Assembly: GCA_032622095.1 (NCBI GenBank)
Contig: CP136061.1
Location: 119,732,754 to 119,796,753 of the forward strand
Direction: 5' to 3'
DNA from: Siphonodentalium dalli
Lineage: Eukaryota > Mollusca > Scaphopoda > Gadilida > Siphonodentaliidae
Length of the DNA: 64,000 nt
Shown here one piece after another: positions 35,781-47,048 of the stretch (position 1 is the first letter of the stretch; each line of letters opens with the position of its first letter). Made by a program: the position numbers and the translations under genes. The notes under the pieces are model-generated. The model did no database searches. It was not told the DNA's origin and saw nothing but the letters and a program-made list of their open reading frames with translations.

Positions 35781-37180
35781 TATTATATATTTCTAGATAT
35801 AGTTACAAACTAAATACCTGTATATTGTACAAAGAAATGTTTGACAAATATATCTGTATCAATATTACCATACGGGTCATTAAAATAGATACGACGAAAC
35901 AAATTTTGAAGGGTGCATGTATCAGGTAAATTTTTATATTTCAAATGATGACAGGAATGCAGAAAGTTGAAGTACCTACGTAATACTGGCAATCCGCATG
36001 AAGAGATATACATGTATATAAAAACCAGATGAGGGATATGTCTGTACAGTTGCTAAACAATTCAGTCATGCAAAAGAGGATCAAAGAGTAAGATACCAAA
36101 TTGCTGCCTGTGGTAATGTTTTTTAACGAAATTCGGGAAAATTAGATTACTCTCACCCTGGTTATCCAGAAGATAATTGTGGAATCTGATGACGATCGGA
36201 CAAGGGTGTCGTCTGTAGGATCAACCAAATTATTTAGCCATAAAAATAGTAAAATTGAAGATCACCGCTCACATCTAGCGGTGACCCAAAATATCCACAT
36301 AAGAAAAAGTTCTCCAATAAAAGCTGGCTGCAGGGTGCGCCAATTGATTCAAATTCGAAATTTAGCAGGGTGTACTGCTTGTGGCCATGTTTTCCCCGCA
36401 AATTTGATAGACTGATGGACAAAACCACTGAATCCGTTGAATCAATATACATGTATACATGGATTAATTTATATGCATTGTTATACACAGTACTGGTATA
36501 TAAAGGTACTGAAAATAACTATATTACTAGTATACACAAAATAAACCATATATCATGGCTATGGGTTCTAATATCCGAACATGACAGCTGAGAACTTGGT
36601 GTGAATTAAAGAGTGGTGGTTTCTCAAGCATATCTAACCCTCCACGTTAGAAACATGCCATTAAATGTCATAAGTATAATCTAGCTTGAGGACAGAAGTG
36701 ATCCATAAAACCCCCCTTAATTCAACCAGGTCCTCGCGCGATGTATGATCGATCACATGATGATCTAGGGGGATTAGAATTGATGTATAAAAACAGCACT
36801 GCATGTAAATATAAAATAAAATAGTGCTACATCTTATTACAGATTATTGCCATATATAATCAGTGATTATACAGACAGTCTGACAAAATAAAGTTTCAGT
36901 GACACTCTATCCGAAGAGGGGAATAATTTCATCTGTTACAGTCAATGGAGCAATTATGAATCTGGAAAGGTGAAATTTCTAAGTAATACTAGATATCGAC
37001 ATGACGCGATAAAATATAACGTAAATGCAATATGGCCGCTGGCGACCATTTTTTCCTATGAAATTAAAAAAATATTTGATAGCTCTCATCTGATAGATCA
37101 ATATCAAGATAAATATGAAGTTTGGTGATGATCGGATGAGTGAAGTGGACTGTGGTCTGTGCTAAACGGTTTAGTAATGC
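35781..37180. other. No gene seen
   Basis: AT-rich sequence with no recognised ends. The phrase 'gcaatatggccgctggcgaccat' is at 37028. The frames at 36179-36591 overlap on both strands and have no domain. Confidence 0.4.
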
Positions 37181-37470
37181 TTAAAAAGATTCTTACCTTA
37201 ATATTTTTATGTTCACTTTATAAACTTCACTGAGTCATCTTTGTCATGTATTGAGTTTGATATCTTTTGTTAACAGTTTATAAATCATGTATGTCTCATG
37301 TTTGTTATTTTAATTTATGTGTTTATTATCATTAAATAAAGTTGCATTCCTTAAAAAGATTCTTACCTCAATGTTTTTATGTTCACTTTATAAAGTCCAC
37401 TGAGTCATCTTTGTCATGTATTGAATTTGATATCTTTTGTTAACAGTTTATAAATTATGTATGTCTCGTG
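37181..37470. repeat. Tandem duplication of about 170 bp
   Basis: 'cttaaaaagattcttacct.aat.tttttatgttcactttataaa' starts at 37181 and again at 37351. Both continue through 'gagtcatctttgtcatgtattga' and 'cttttgttaacagtttataaa'. The second unit is truncated. An 'aataaagttgcattcc' phrase joins the units. Confidence 0.8.
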
Positions 37471-39470
37471 TTCGTTATTATATTATATACACTTTATAGT
37501 GTGTTTACAGAACGAAAAAAAATTGAATAAAATCAACAAATTTGTAAATTTAAAAACAATTCAAACGTTGTTGTATTCCATGTCCCAGCCCGGACATATA
37601 CACCAAATTTCAATAATATTCATTGAGAAACAACGGACCAAACGCTATATAACACCCGTATACATCTTCTATTCCGAATCGGACTCGGGTACATGTTATA
37701 GTAGGTACCGAATTGACACACGTCGACTGGGCGAGTTGGCCATGGGGCGATTAGGCCGATTCCGGCACATTCTATAATTTACCGTATGTATCCGTTTACG
37801 CGTAGTTTACTTTAGAAAGTTCCGCAATTAATACCGTAAATAGAGCGACCTTATTTGACAGAGAATGCCTCTGTTATTGATTATCAAGTTGCTGTACATT
37901 AAAAACGACAAATTCACATGCTCGTTCAAGCACAGTAGTCTATTTTCCCCATGTTAAAGGACATCCACAAATACTAAATAACGCTAACCTACTGCCGAAT
38001 GTTTGACACGACAACTGTTAACATATTTGGGCTGAATTCATCTAACGCGGTATTATTCCTCAAAATAAACAACAAAACCATCGTTACTTGGAAATGTAGT
38101 TTGGGCTAACATTTACATAAATCCTCCAGATCAATTATCCGACACACACGTCAGATGAAAAAGTCACATGAAGTAACCGGCCAAATTGGCCGAAATGACA
38201 GGTTTGCGCTTGTATAAGTTTTATGCGTCAAAAAGTACAACCGAAGTGGAGAATGTTACTTCGAAAACATAAACTGTCGCATTAATCTGGTAATAGTATT
38301 AATAAATCTAAGGAGATGGTACTGAAATATTGTTTGTGGACGCCGGGGCATATGATAAGAAGGTATATATTACCAGACCGTTTTTTTTTTTTTCGCGCAC
38401 AACATTATTTTCTGCACACACGTCGGATAACTGGTGTGGATAAATTGACCGCAGTCGCATCACCGACGGATTTAATACAATTAGATTCGAGTCGACAAAA
38501 ATCCGTCGTTTGGAACGGGCCTTACTGGCAACTCCACCAGATAACGATTTCGAGTTACAAAGTCCACGATGGAAACATGTGCATGGATTTGAACGCTTAT
38601 CGCCACCGTTGAGGATCTCTAATGATTCGCAATTATATACGAAATTTATTAGCCGAGTGCATTAAATTATCGAATTAGGATATAAACCAGGTTAATAAAT
38701 CTCGTATATATAGAATTGCGACGAATTTGATATCCTTTTTATCACATAATCACATATTAGCAAGGAAAAACGATATCGAAACGGCTGGGGTTAAACAAAA
38801 TTAATATTGATTTACTTATCACAACCAAAGAGGAAGTAAAGACACTTTCAAGAAAAAATATAGATCCATTTTAAATGTGTCTTTTCATGTTGACAAAATT
38901 GTTCAACTACCCTTATCATCCATGTTTATCTCATTTGTTTATTGTTATATGTCGTGGTTCGCGTTATCAAATTGTATTTTTTTTTCAACTGTCCTGCCAG
39001 CAGCCAACTTAGAATTAAAAAACATAAATTATTGTGTTTAGTTCGAACACATGATTGCCAAATGTTTTTGCAAAATTTGCAAATTGGTTTTGGCACACAT
39101 GTTGCTACTTAGAATTGCTGTATGTTATGGCATATTGGATGGCAGTCGACGTACTTGTTGTGCGAGACATTCCATTTGTACCTATATACCATTACAGAGC
39201 GTTTCTGGTTGTTTTGTGGTAAAAACTAAAGAGCGTTCGCGTGGAAACTTAAGAACAACGAATATTACTCCCTATCACTTCTCTGATCTTTACAGCGATT
39301 ATTATGAGTATTTCGTTATATTTTCGTTAGTTTTCGACCCCTCTGAGAATGTTTGAATCATCTGTCGGCGAGTGCATATTTGCATTTTCTTTTCTTTTAT
39401 TTGCGTTCTAATTGTTATATTTTTCATATTCAAATCTTTCTTTGGGGTGTATATACATGTGGCTATTTTG
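37471..39470. other. No gene seen; contains an inverted relic
   Basis: 38005-38135 is the inverse of about 26945-27108. Frames 38316-38612 and 39051-39356 have no recognisable domain or splice context. I would not call a gene. Confidence 0.4.
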
Positions 39471-39596
39471 GTATATTTGTGATCTGATCAATTGAACAGT
39501 TATGATTGTCCCTCCAATCATTGGATAGATGCGAAACGACCGCCATGCAATGATTGGCCAGTCAATTATAAGTTCTCAATCAGATCACAAATATAC
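39471..39596. repeat. 126-bp hairpin, probable MITE
   Basis: GTATATTTGTGATCTGAT at the left is exactly inverted at the right (ATCAGATCACAAATATAC), with further pairing inside ('tcaattga.cagttatgattg' against 'cagtcaattataagttc', and 'caatcattgg' near 'tgattgg'). No direct repeat was found at the flanks. Confidence 0.65.
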
Positions 39597-40046
39597 GAGC
39601 AATTTCTTCGCACCAAAGACAGATCTATATGGAAAATATCCGCAAAATTTTGACAATAATAGAGGCGTACTATAATTTAGCTTGAGAGTTGCAGAAACAT
39701 TGACAGACGATAGCTAGAAAGCAAATTTCATTAGCTATGCAATTATATCAAATTAGAGACGAAAATATGTTATTAAAATGCGCTTTTTTTACCCCATGAA
39801 GTAGAAACTAAGACAGTTGTTGCCTAATTTCGCGCATTAGACTGGTCGATTCGTATATTGACCTGACCCTTTCTGCGATACTGGTAACAAGTGTATAGCC
39901 ATAGCGACAGCATAAGCTGGTTTACGTGGAAGTAAACTTGGACTACAGATGTTTGATTAGTGCAATGTGGCCACATCGGAGCGATTTGCCCTTCCATGAC
40001 TGAGCTTTCTGAAATTTTGCGAAAATCCTGTAACGTTTGTGGGGTA

Positions 40047-42550
40047 TAGAGGAGCGGTCTTGACCAGAATTTTTTTTTTTTAATGTTTTCTTTTACACAC
40101 GGAAAAATTATATATCATATGAAAGTAGAAGATGTAGGCTTCATGTTCCGCCCTGCTGTAAAATGTGAAAGTGGTGCCGTTGCCATGGAAACAGAATGTA
40201 AACAATGTAGACACAGTTTGATATTAAACCATTTCCGCAAATGGTAAAAACTAATTTAAGCCCATTCTAGGACAGGAACAGACGTTGAAGATCATTTATT
40301 GATGATTTGTCCACTATAACTATGTTCCAACGATTCCATTATTAAATAGGATGCATATATAGGTTATACGGGTCTTTATTGCCATTTTGGGGTGAAAAAT
40401 GGTGATTTTTGCAAAAAAAGCGATAATTTTGGAATTCGAACATTTATTGAATACTACATTGGTTACAGTAATAATTTATGCATTATTATGATGGCATCAT
40501 ACGTGTACTTAAAATAAATTTGGATAAAACTGCCGAAAAGGCCCAATACCAAGAGAAATACCTGTTACCATGGAAACGATATTTAAAAATACAAAAAATG
40601 CCGTTATTGGAAAGAAATGAAGACCTATAACCCTTGCGACACAATATAACTTTTTGAAATTTGTTTTTTATGACATGCACTTTTAATCCGGACTTCTGTG
40701 TTGGGTAATTGATGCGGTTTATTCAGCTGTTGTCATGGAAACGGACCAAATGTCGCCAAATAATGATGTTTTTTTCCCCATAGAGCTGACATTTAAAGCA
40801 TGTAATTTTATGAAGCAAAGCGTATTATGACAACCCGTTATAGATGTCTCAAAACCTTTTTCAAAGATTACTATTTCCCAATTATCCCAGTAGTAGCTAG
40901 GATGCACATATAGGATATGAAGGTTTTATTGCCATTTTGGGGTAAAAACTGTTAATTTTTGCAAAAAATGCGATAATTTTGGAATTGAAACATTTATTTG
41001 ATACTACATTGGTTACAGTAATAATTTATACATATTATGATGGCTTCTTACATGTGCTTCAATATAATTTTGATAAAACTGCAGAAAAAGCCCAATACCC
41101 TGAGAAATACCTATCACCATGGAAACGATATTAAAAAATACAAAAAATTTCATTATTGGAAAGAAATGAAGTTCTATAACCATTGCGACACAAATTAACT
41201 TTTTGAATAATGAATAATGATGTTTTCCCCTATAAACCGGACATTTAAATTGTGAATTTTATAAAGCAAAACATATTGTAACAACCTGTTATAGGTATCT
41301 CAAAATCTTCAACTCATATATATAATACAATAGGGGATAAGAGCATCCCTAAGTCGACTTTCCTGCAGGTTTGCCAGACAAATTTACCATTATGTGAACG
41401 CACCCTGACATGGTAATCATCAGACTCAGAGTCCACGTGTTTTGATCATTTTATTCCCAATTTCTCAGCTGTTTCTGTGGATCTAGACGAAAATTGTCTA
41501 AATAGTGATGTGTTTTGCACAATTTTTATTATTATTGGAAATTGTGTGAAAAATTACGGGTATGTTTAAAAACCAAAACCACGTATCTGGAAAATGCCAT
41601 GATAGGATTTTAAAAGATTCGCTGTCTGGGAATTATGAAACTGATTTGAAAGCAAATAGTTGATGATTATAAGCTACATCCCTAAATAGTAATTACCTGT
41701 ACTTACTCAGAATAACGGCATAACACGTTCCTGGAATATATCACATCCGAACCCTTTGGGTCAAATGTAGACCTGCATGATTAAAATGGGTCATGTAGTG
41801 TGATAATAGTGAGGATTGCTATGCAAATGCGGTGATATGGTACGCCATAGCTGCCTTATGTCAAGCTCAGGCAATATATCCGGTTAATATATCAATATAT
41901 GTGGTTAGTTAGTCAATAGACGCAGCCTCTTTGCAATTATATTTGGCTACTTTTGTCAATATTGGAGGTTAGTTAGTCAATATATGCAGCTAATTTGTCA
42001 ATATATGTGGTTAGTTCAGTCAATATATGCAGCTACTTTGCAAATATATGCAGCTATGTTTCCAATATATGTGGTTAGTTGGTCAATACTTTGGCCATTA
42101 ATTTGGTTAGTTAGTCAATATATATAGCAAATTAGTCAATATATGCGGTTAGTTTAATAGTCAATATATGTGGTTAGTTAGTCATTATATGCAGTTACTT
42201 AGTCAATATATGTGTCAGTTAGTCATTATATCCAGCTACTTAGTCAATATATGTGGTCAGTTAGTCATTATATGCAGCTACTTAGTCAATATATGCAGTT
42301 AGTTAGTCATTATATGCAGCTACTTAGCCAATACATGCAGTTAGTTAGTCATTATATGCAGCTACTTAGTCAATAAATGTGGTTAGTTAGTCATTATGTG
42401 TAGATAATTAGTCAATATATGTGGCTAGTTAGTCATTATATGCAGTTTCTTTGTCAATAAATGTGGTCAGTTAGTCAATATATACATCTACTTTGTCAAA
42501 ATGTGCAATTGCATTGACAATATATGCAGCTAATTTATCAATATATATGG
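40047..42550 (+). repeat. Fold-back left arm
   Basis: The outer 1.85 kb is unique sequence with an internal direct duplication: about 40262-40690 against 40800-41215. Both copies carry 'gccattttggggt.aaaa', 'actacattggttacagtaat', 'accatggaaacgatatt' and 'ggaaagaaatgaag'. The last 650 bp is satellite shared with the right arm, including the odd phrase 'aaaatgtgcaattgcattgac' at 42497. Confidence 0.8.
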
Positions 42551-45010
42551 TTAGTTGGTCATTATATGCAGCTACTTAGTCAATAGGTGTGGTTTGTTAG
42601 TCATTATGTGTAGATACTTAGTCAATAAATGCGGTTAGTTAGTCAATATATGCATCTACTTTGTCTAAGTAGCTGCATATAATGACAAACTGACCACATA
42701 TATTGACAAAGTAGCTGCATGTAATGACTATCCAACCGCATATATTGACTAACTAACCGCATATATTGACTAAGTAGCTGCATATCATGACTAACTAACT
42801 GCTTATATTGACTAAGTAACTGCATATAATGACTAACTAACTGCTTATATTGACTGAGTAACTGCATATAATGACTAACTAACCACACATGTTGACTAAG
42901 TATCTACACATAATGACTAACTAACTGCTTATATTGACTAAGTAGCTGCATATAGTGACTAACTATCCGCATATATTGACTAAGTAGCTGCATATAATGC
43001 CTAACTGACCACATATATTGACTAAGTAGTTGCATGTAATGACTAACTAACCACATATATTGACCAAGTAGCTGCATATAATGACTAACTGACCAAATAT
43101 TGACTAATTATTTGCATATAATGACTAACTGACCGCATATACTGACTAAGTAGAATAATATAATGACTAACTGACCACAAATATTGACTAAGTAGTTGCA
43201 TATAATGACTAACTAACCGCATATATTGACTAAGTAGCTGCATATAATGACTAACTGATCGTATATATTGACTAATTAGCTGCATATAATGACTAACTGA
43301 CCGCATATATTGACTAAGTAGTTACATGTAATGACTAACTAACCACATATATTGACTAAGTAGCTGCATATAATGACTAACTGATCGCATATATTGACTA
43401 AGTAGCTGCATATAATGACTAACTGACCGCATATATTGACTAAGTAGCTGCATATAATGACTAATTACCGCATATATTGACAATGTAGATGCATATAATG
43501 TCTAACTAACCGCATATATTGACTAAGTAGCTGCATATAATGACTAACTGATCGCATATATTGACTAATTAGCTGCATATAATGACTAACTGACCATATA
43601 TATTGACTAAGTAGCTGCATATAATGACTAACTGACCGCATATATTGACAAAGTAGTTACATGTAATGACTAACTAACCGCATATATTGCCTAAGTAGCT
43701 GCATATAATGACTAACTGACCACATATATTGACTAAGTAGTTGCATATAATGACTAACTGACCATATATATTGACTAAGTAGCTGCATATAATGACTAAC
43801 TAACCGCATGTATTGACTAAGTAGTTGCATATAATGACTAACTAACCACATATATTGACTAAGCAGCTGCAAACAATGACTAACTAATCATCCATTATTT
43901 ATTTTGGAAGATCTGTCTGTCTGTGGTCTGTCTGTGGTCTGTGTGTTCGCGATGAACTCGAAAACGGCCGACCCGATTTCGATGAAACTTCGTATGTGAG
44001 GGTACTATCGGTCGGGAAGTGGCATAGGCATATTAATTTTCAGATCCGAGGTCAACTTTTCACGTGCCGAGGCTAAATCTGTTTTTACGCCGTTTTGCGC
44101 TAATATATTTCAGTTCGGTGCACACAAATCGATTCGATATAGCGCGAATAATAAATTGCCAGTCATATAATTTGCACGGTTAGAATCTGTGGTGCTTCAT
44201 CTTTCCAATGATGTATCACACGCCTGTGTACGTTTAAAGTTTCTACCTTAATTATCGGGAAGAACGCAGGACCATGCTTCGCTCATCGAAAAACATTCTG
44301 TAAATATTTTACGCCGTCAACAGATCGTGACGTGATCGCGTTTAACTCTTAACCGGCCGATGTCGCGTTAACTCATCACCGGCCGAGGTAACAGCAAATG
44401 ACATTGGGCAATATATATATCTCGGAAACGGGTGGAGCTATCGACTTGAAATTTGGTATGTGAATGTATCTTGCCCCGGATACGAATTTTATCGGGTCGC
44501 CGAGCCCGTGCGACACCAGCTTCGCGCATGCTCAGACCAGATCTCGGAAACGGGTGGAGCTATCGACTTGAAATTTGGTTTTTGAATAGCCCGGACGAAG
44601 TCGGGTAACCTTCTAGTATATATATATTGATAAAGTAGCTGGATATATTGTCAATGCAATTGCACATTTTGGCAAAATAGATGTATATATTGACTAACTT
44701 ACCACATTTATTGACAAAGAAACTGCATATAATGACTAACTAACCGAATATAGTGACTAATTTGCTACATATATTGACTAACTAACCAAATTAATGGACA
44801 AAGTATTGACCAACTAACCACATATATTGGAAACGTAGCTGCATATATTTGCAAAGTAGCTGCATATATTGACTTAACTAACCACATATATTGACAAATT
44901 AGCTGCATATATTGACTAACTAACCTCCAATATTGACAAAGTAGCCAAATATAATTGCAAAGAGGCTGCGTCTATTGACTAACTAACCACATATATTGAT
45001 ATATTAACCG
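41896..45010. repeat. 42-bp satellite core
   Basis: The unit is two related 21-mers: tcaatatatgtggttagttag and tcattatatgcagctacttag. On the + strand they run in this sense up to about 42665 and as the reverse complement from there to 45010, interrupted by the Helitron-like element F. Because 42 is a multiple of three, long open frames with a 14-residue period (QYMxxVSHYMQLLS) appear on the minus strand at 42643-43872; these are spurious. Confidence 0.95.
43888..44616 (+). mobile_element. Helitron-like non-autonomous element F, inside the satellite
   Basis: Begins A|TCATCCATTATTTATTTTGG, has a TCTG/GGTCTG array (43910-43945) and ends with a hairpin (CCCGGACGAAGTCGGG), 'taacctt' and CTAG (44613-44616) followed by T. 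The first 200 bp match the start of element A ('gtgtgttcgcgatg.actcg', 'cgatttcgatgaaactt'). The last 215 bp match the end of element B ('cgggtggagctatcgacttg'). It interrupts the 42-bp satellite cleanly without a target duplication. Confidence 0.75.
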
Positions 45011-46842
45011 GATATATTGCCTGAGCTTGACATAATGCAGCTATGGCGTATCATATCACCGCATTTGCATAGCAATCCTCACTATTATCACACTACATGA
45101 CCCATTTTAATCATGCAGGTCTACATTTGACCCAAAGGGGCTCGGATGTGATATATTCCAGGAACTTGTTATGCCGTTATTCTGAGTAAGTACAGGTAAT
45201 TACTATTTAGGGATGTAGCTTATAATCATCAACTATTTGCTTTCAAATCAGTTTCATAATTCCCAGACAGCGAATCTTTTAAAATCCTATCATGGCATTT
45301 TCCAGATACGTGATGTTGGTTTTTAAACATACCCGTAATTTTTCACACAATTTCCAATAATAAAAAGAATTGTGCAAAACACATCACTATTTAGACAATT
45401 TTCGTCTAGATCCACAGAAACAGCTGAGAAATTGGGAATAAAATGATCAAAACACGTGGACTCTGAGTCTGATGAGTACCATGTCAGGGTGCGTTCACAT
45501 AATGGTAAATTTGTCTGGCAAACCTGCAGGAAAGTCGTCTTAGGGGTGCTCTTGTGTTATATATATGAGTTGAAGATTTTGAGATACCTATAACAGGTTG
45601 TTACAATATGTTTTGCTTTATAAAATTCACAATTTAAATGTCCAGTTTATAGGGGAAAACGTCATTATTCATTACTCAAAAAGTTAATTTGTGTCGCAAT
45701 GGTTATAGAACTTCATTTCTTTCCAATAATGAAATTTTGTGTATTTTTTAATATCGTTTCCATGGTGATAGGTATTTCTCAGGGTATTGGCCTTTTTCTG
45801 CAGTTTTATCAAAACTAGATTGAAGCACACGTAAGAAGCCATCATAATATGTATAAATTATTACTGTAACCAATGTAGTATCAAATAAAAGTTTCAATTC
45901 CAAAATTATCGCATTTTTTGCAAAAATTAACAGTTTTTACCCCAAAATGGCAATAAAACCTTCATATCCTATATGTGCATCCTAGCTACTACTGGGATAA
46001 TTGGGAAATAGTAATCTTTGAAAAAGGATTTGAGACATCTATAACGGGTTGTCATAATACGCTTTGCTTCATAAAATTACATGCTTTAAATGTCAGCTCT
46101 ATGGGAAAAAACATCAATATTTGGCGAAATTTGGTCCGTTTCCATGACAACAGCTGAATAAACCGCATCAATTACCCAACACAGAAGTCCGGTTTAAAAG
46201 TGCATGTCATAAAAAACAAATTTCAAAAAGTTATATTGTGTCGCAAGGGTTATAGGTCTTCATTTCTTTCCAATAACAGCATTTTTTGTATTTTTAAATA
46301 TCGTTTCCATGGTAACAGGTATTTCTCTTGGTATTGGGCCTTTTCGGCAGTTTTATCCAAATTAATTTTAAGTACACGTATGATGCCATCATACTAATGC
46401 ATAAATTATTACTGTAACCAATGTAGTATTCAATAAATGTTCCAATTCCAAAATTATCGCATTTTTTGCAAAAATCACCATTTTTCACCCCAAAATGGCA
46501 ATAAAGACCCGTATGACCTATATGTGCATCCTATTTAATACTGGAATCGTTGGAACATATTTATAGTGGACAAATCATCAATAAATGATCTTCAACGTCT
46601 GTTCCTGTCCTAGAATGGGCTTAAATTAGTTTCTACCATTTGCGGAAATGGTTTAATATCAAACTGTGTCTACATTGTTTACATTCTGTTTCCATGGCAA
46701 CGGCACCACTTTCACATTTTACAGCAGGGCGGAACATGAAGCCTACATCTTCTACTTTCATAAGATGTATAATTTTTCCGTGTGTAAAGAAAAAAATTAA
46801 ACTCGAAAAATAAGCCCCGTTGGGGCCAAGACCGCTCATCTA
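44617..46842 (-). repeat. Fold-back right arm
   Basis: Inverse of the left arm. Satellite portion 44617-45010, then unique sequence with the same internal 0.5-kb duplication in mirrored order. Few mismatches and one- to few-base indels separate the arms, for example near the outer end ('ttttttaatgttttcttttac' against 'gtttaatttttttctttac'). Confidence 0.8.
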
Positions 46843-47048
46843 GTATGTCTTTAAAGGTAGCGTGGTTTCCCTGCTGACATTCGTTTACGACAAACAATTT
46901 GTGTAAAATTTGATAATTTATATGCTTTGCCCTTGGGTTGATAGCCAAGGCAAATGGAATTCATAAATTATATTTTAACACAAATAGTTATAGATGGAGG
47001 AATGGTGATTTCAATTCATGACTGGAATGGCTATTCACTGGGTTGGAT

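Larger units (their letters stand above)
40047..46842. mobile_element. Giant fold-back element, about 6.8 kb
   Basis: The sequence from 40047 (TAGAGGAGCGGTC) is inverted at the other end, finishing at 46842 (gaccgctcatcta). The unique parts of the arms (40047-41895 and 45010-46842) agree almost base for base over the stretches I compared ('gtagaagatgtaggcttcat', 'gccgttgccatggaaacaga', 'gaacagacgttgaagatc'). The arms then run into a 42-bp satellite that fills the centre and switches strand at about 42665. Flanks show only a weak GTA on both sides (40044-40046 and 46843-46845). Long inverted arms with internal tandem repeats and no transposase resemble the fold-back class (FB of Drosophila, TU of sea urchins). 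Without the Helitron-like insertion at 43888-44616 it would be about 6.1 kb. Confidence 0.75.

Noticed and set aside
42643-43872. Minus-strand frames of 71-81 residues with a 14-residue period
   Set aside because: They read the 42-bp satellite; a unit divisible by three keeps frames open without coding.
41896-45010. CRISPR-like array
   Set aside because: Units abut without unique spacers and both halves of each 42-bp unit vary together; it is a plain satellite in a eukaryotic genome.
40047-46842. Polinton/Maverick with long TIRs
   Set aside because: No DNA polymerase B, integrase or capsid-like frame inside; the interior is a satellite.
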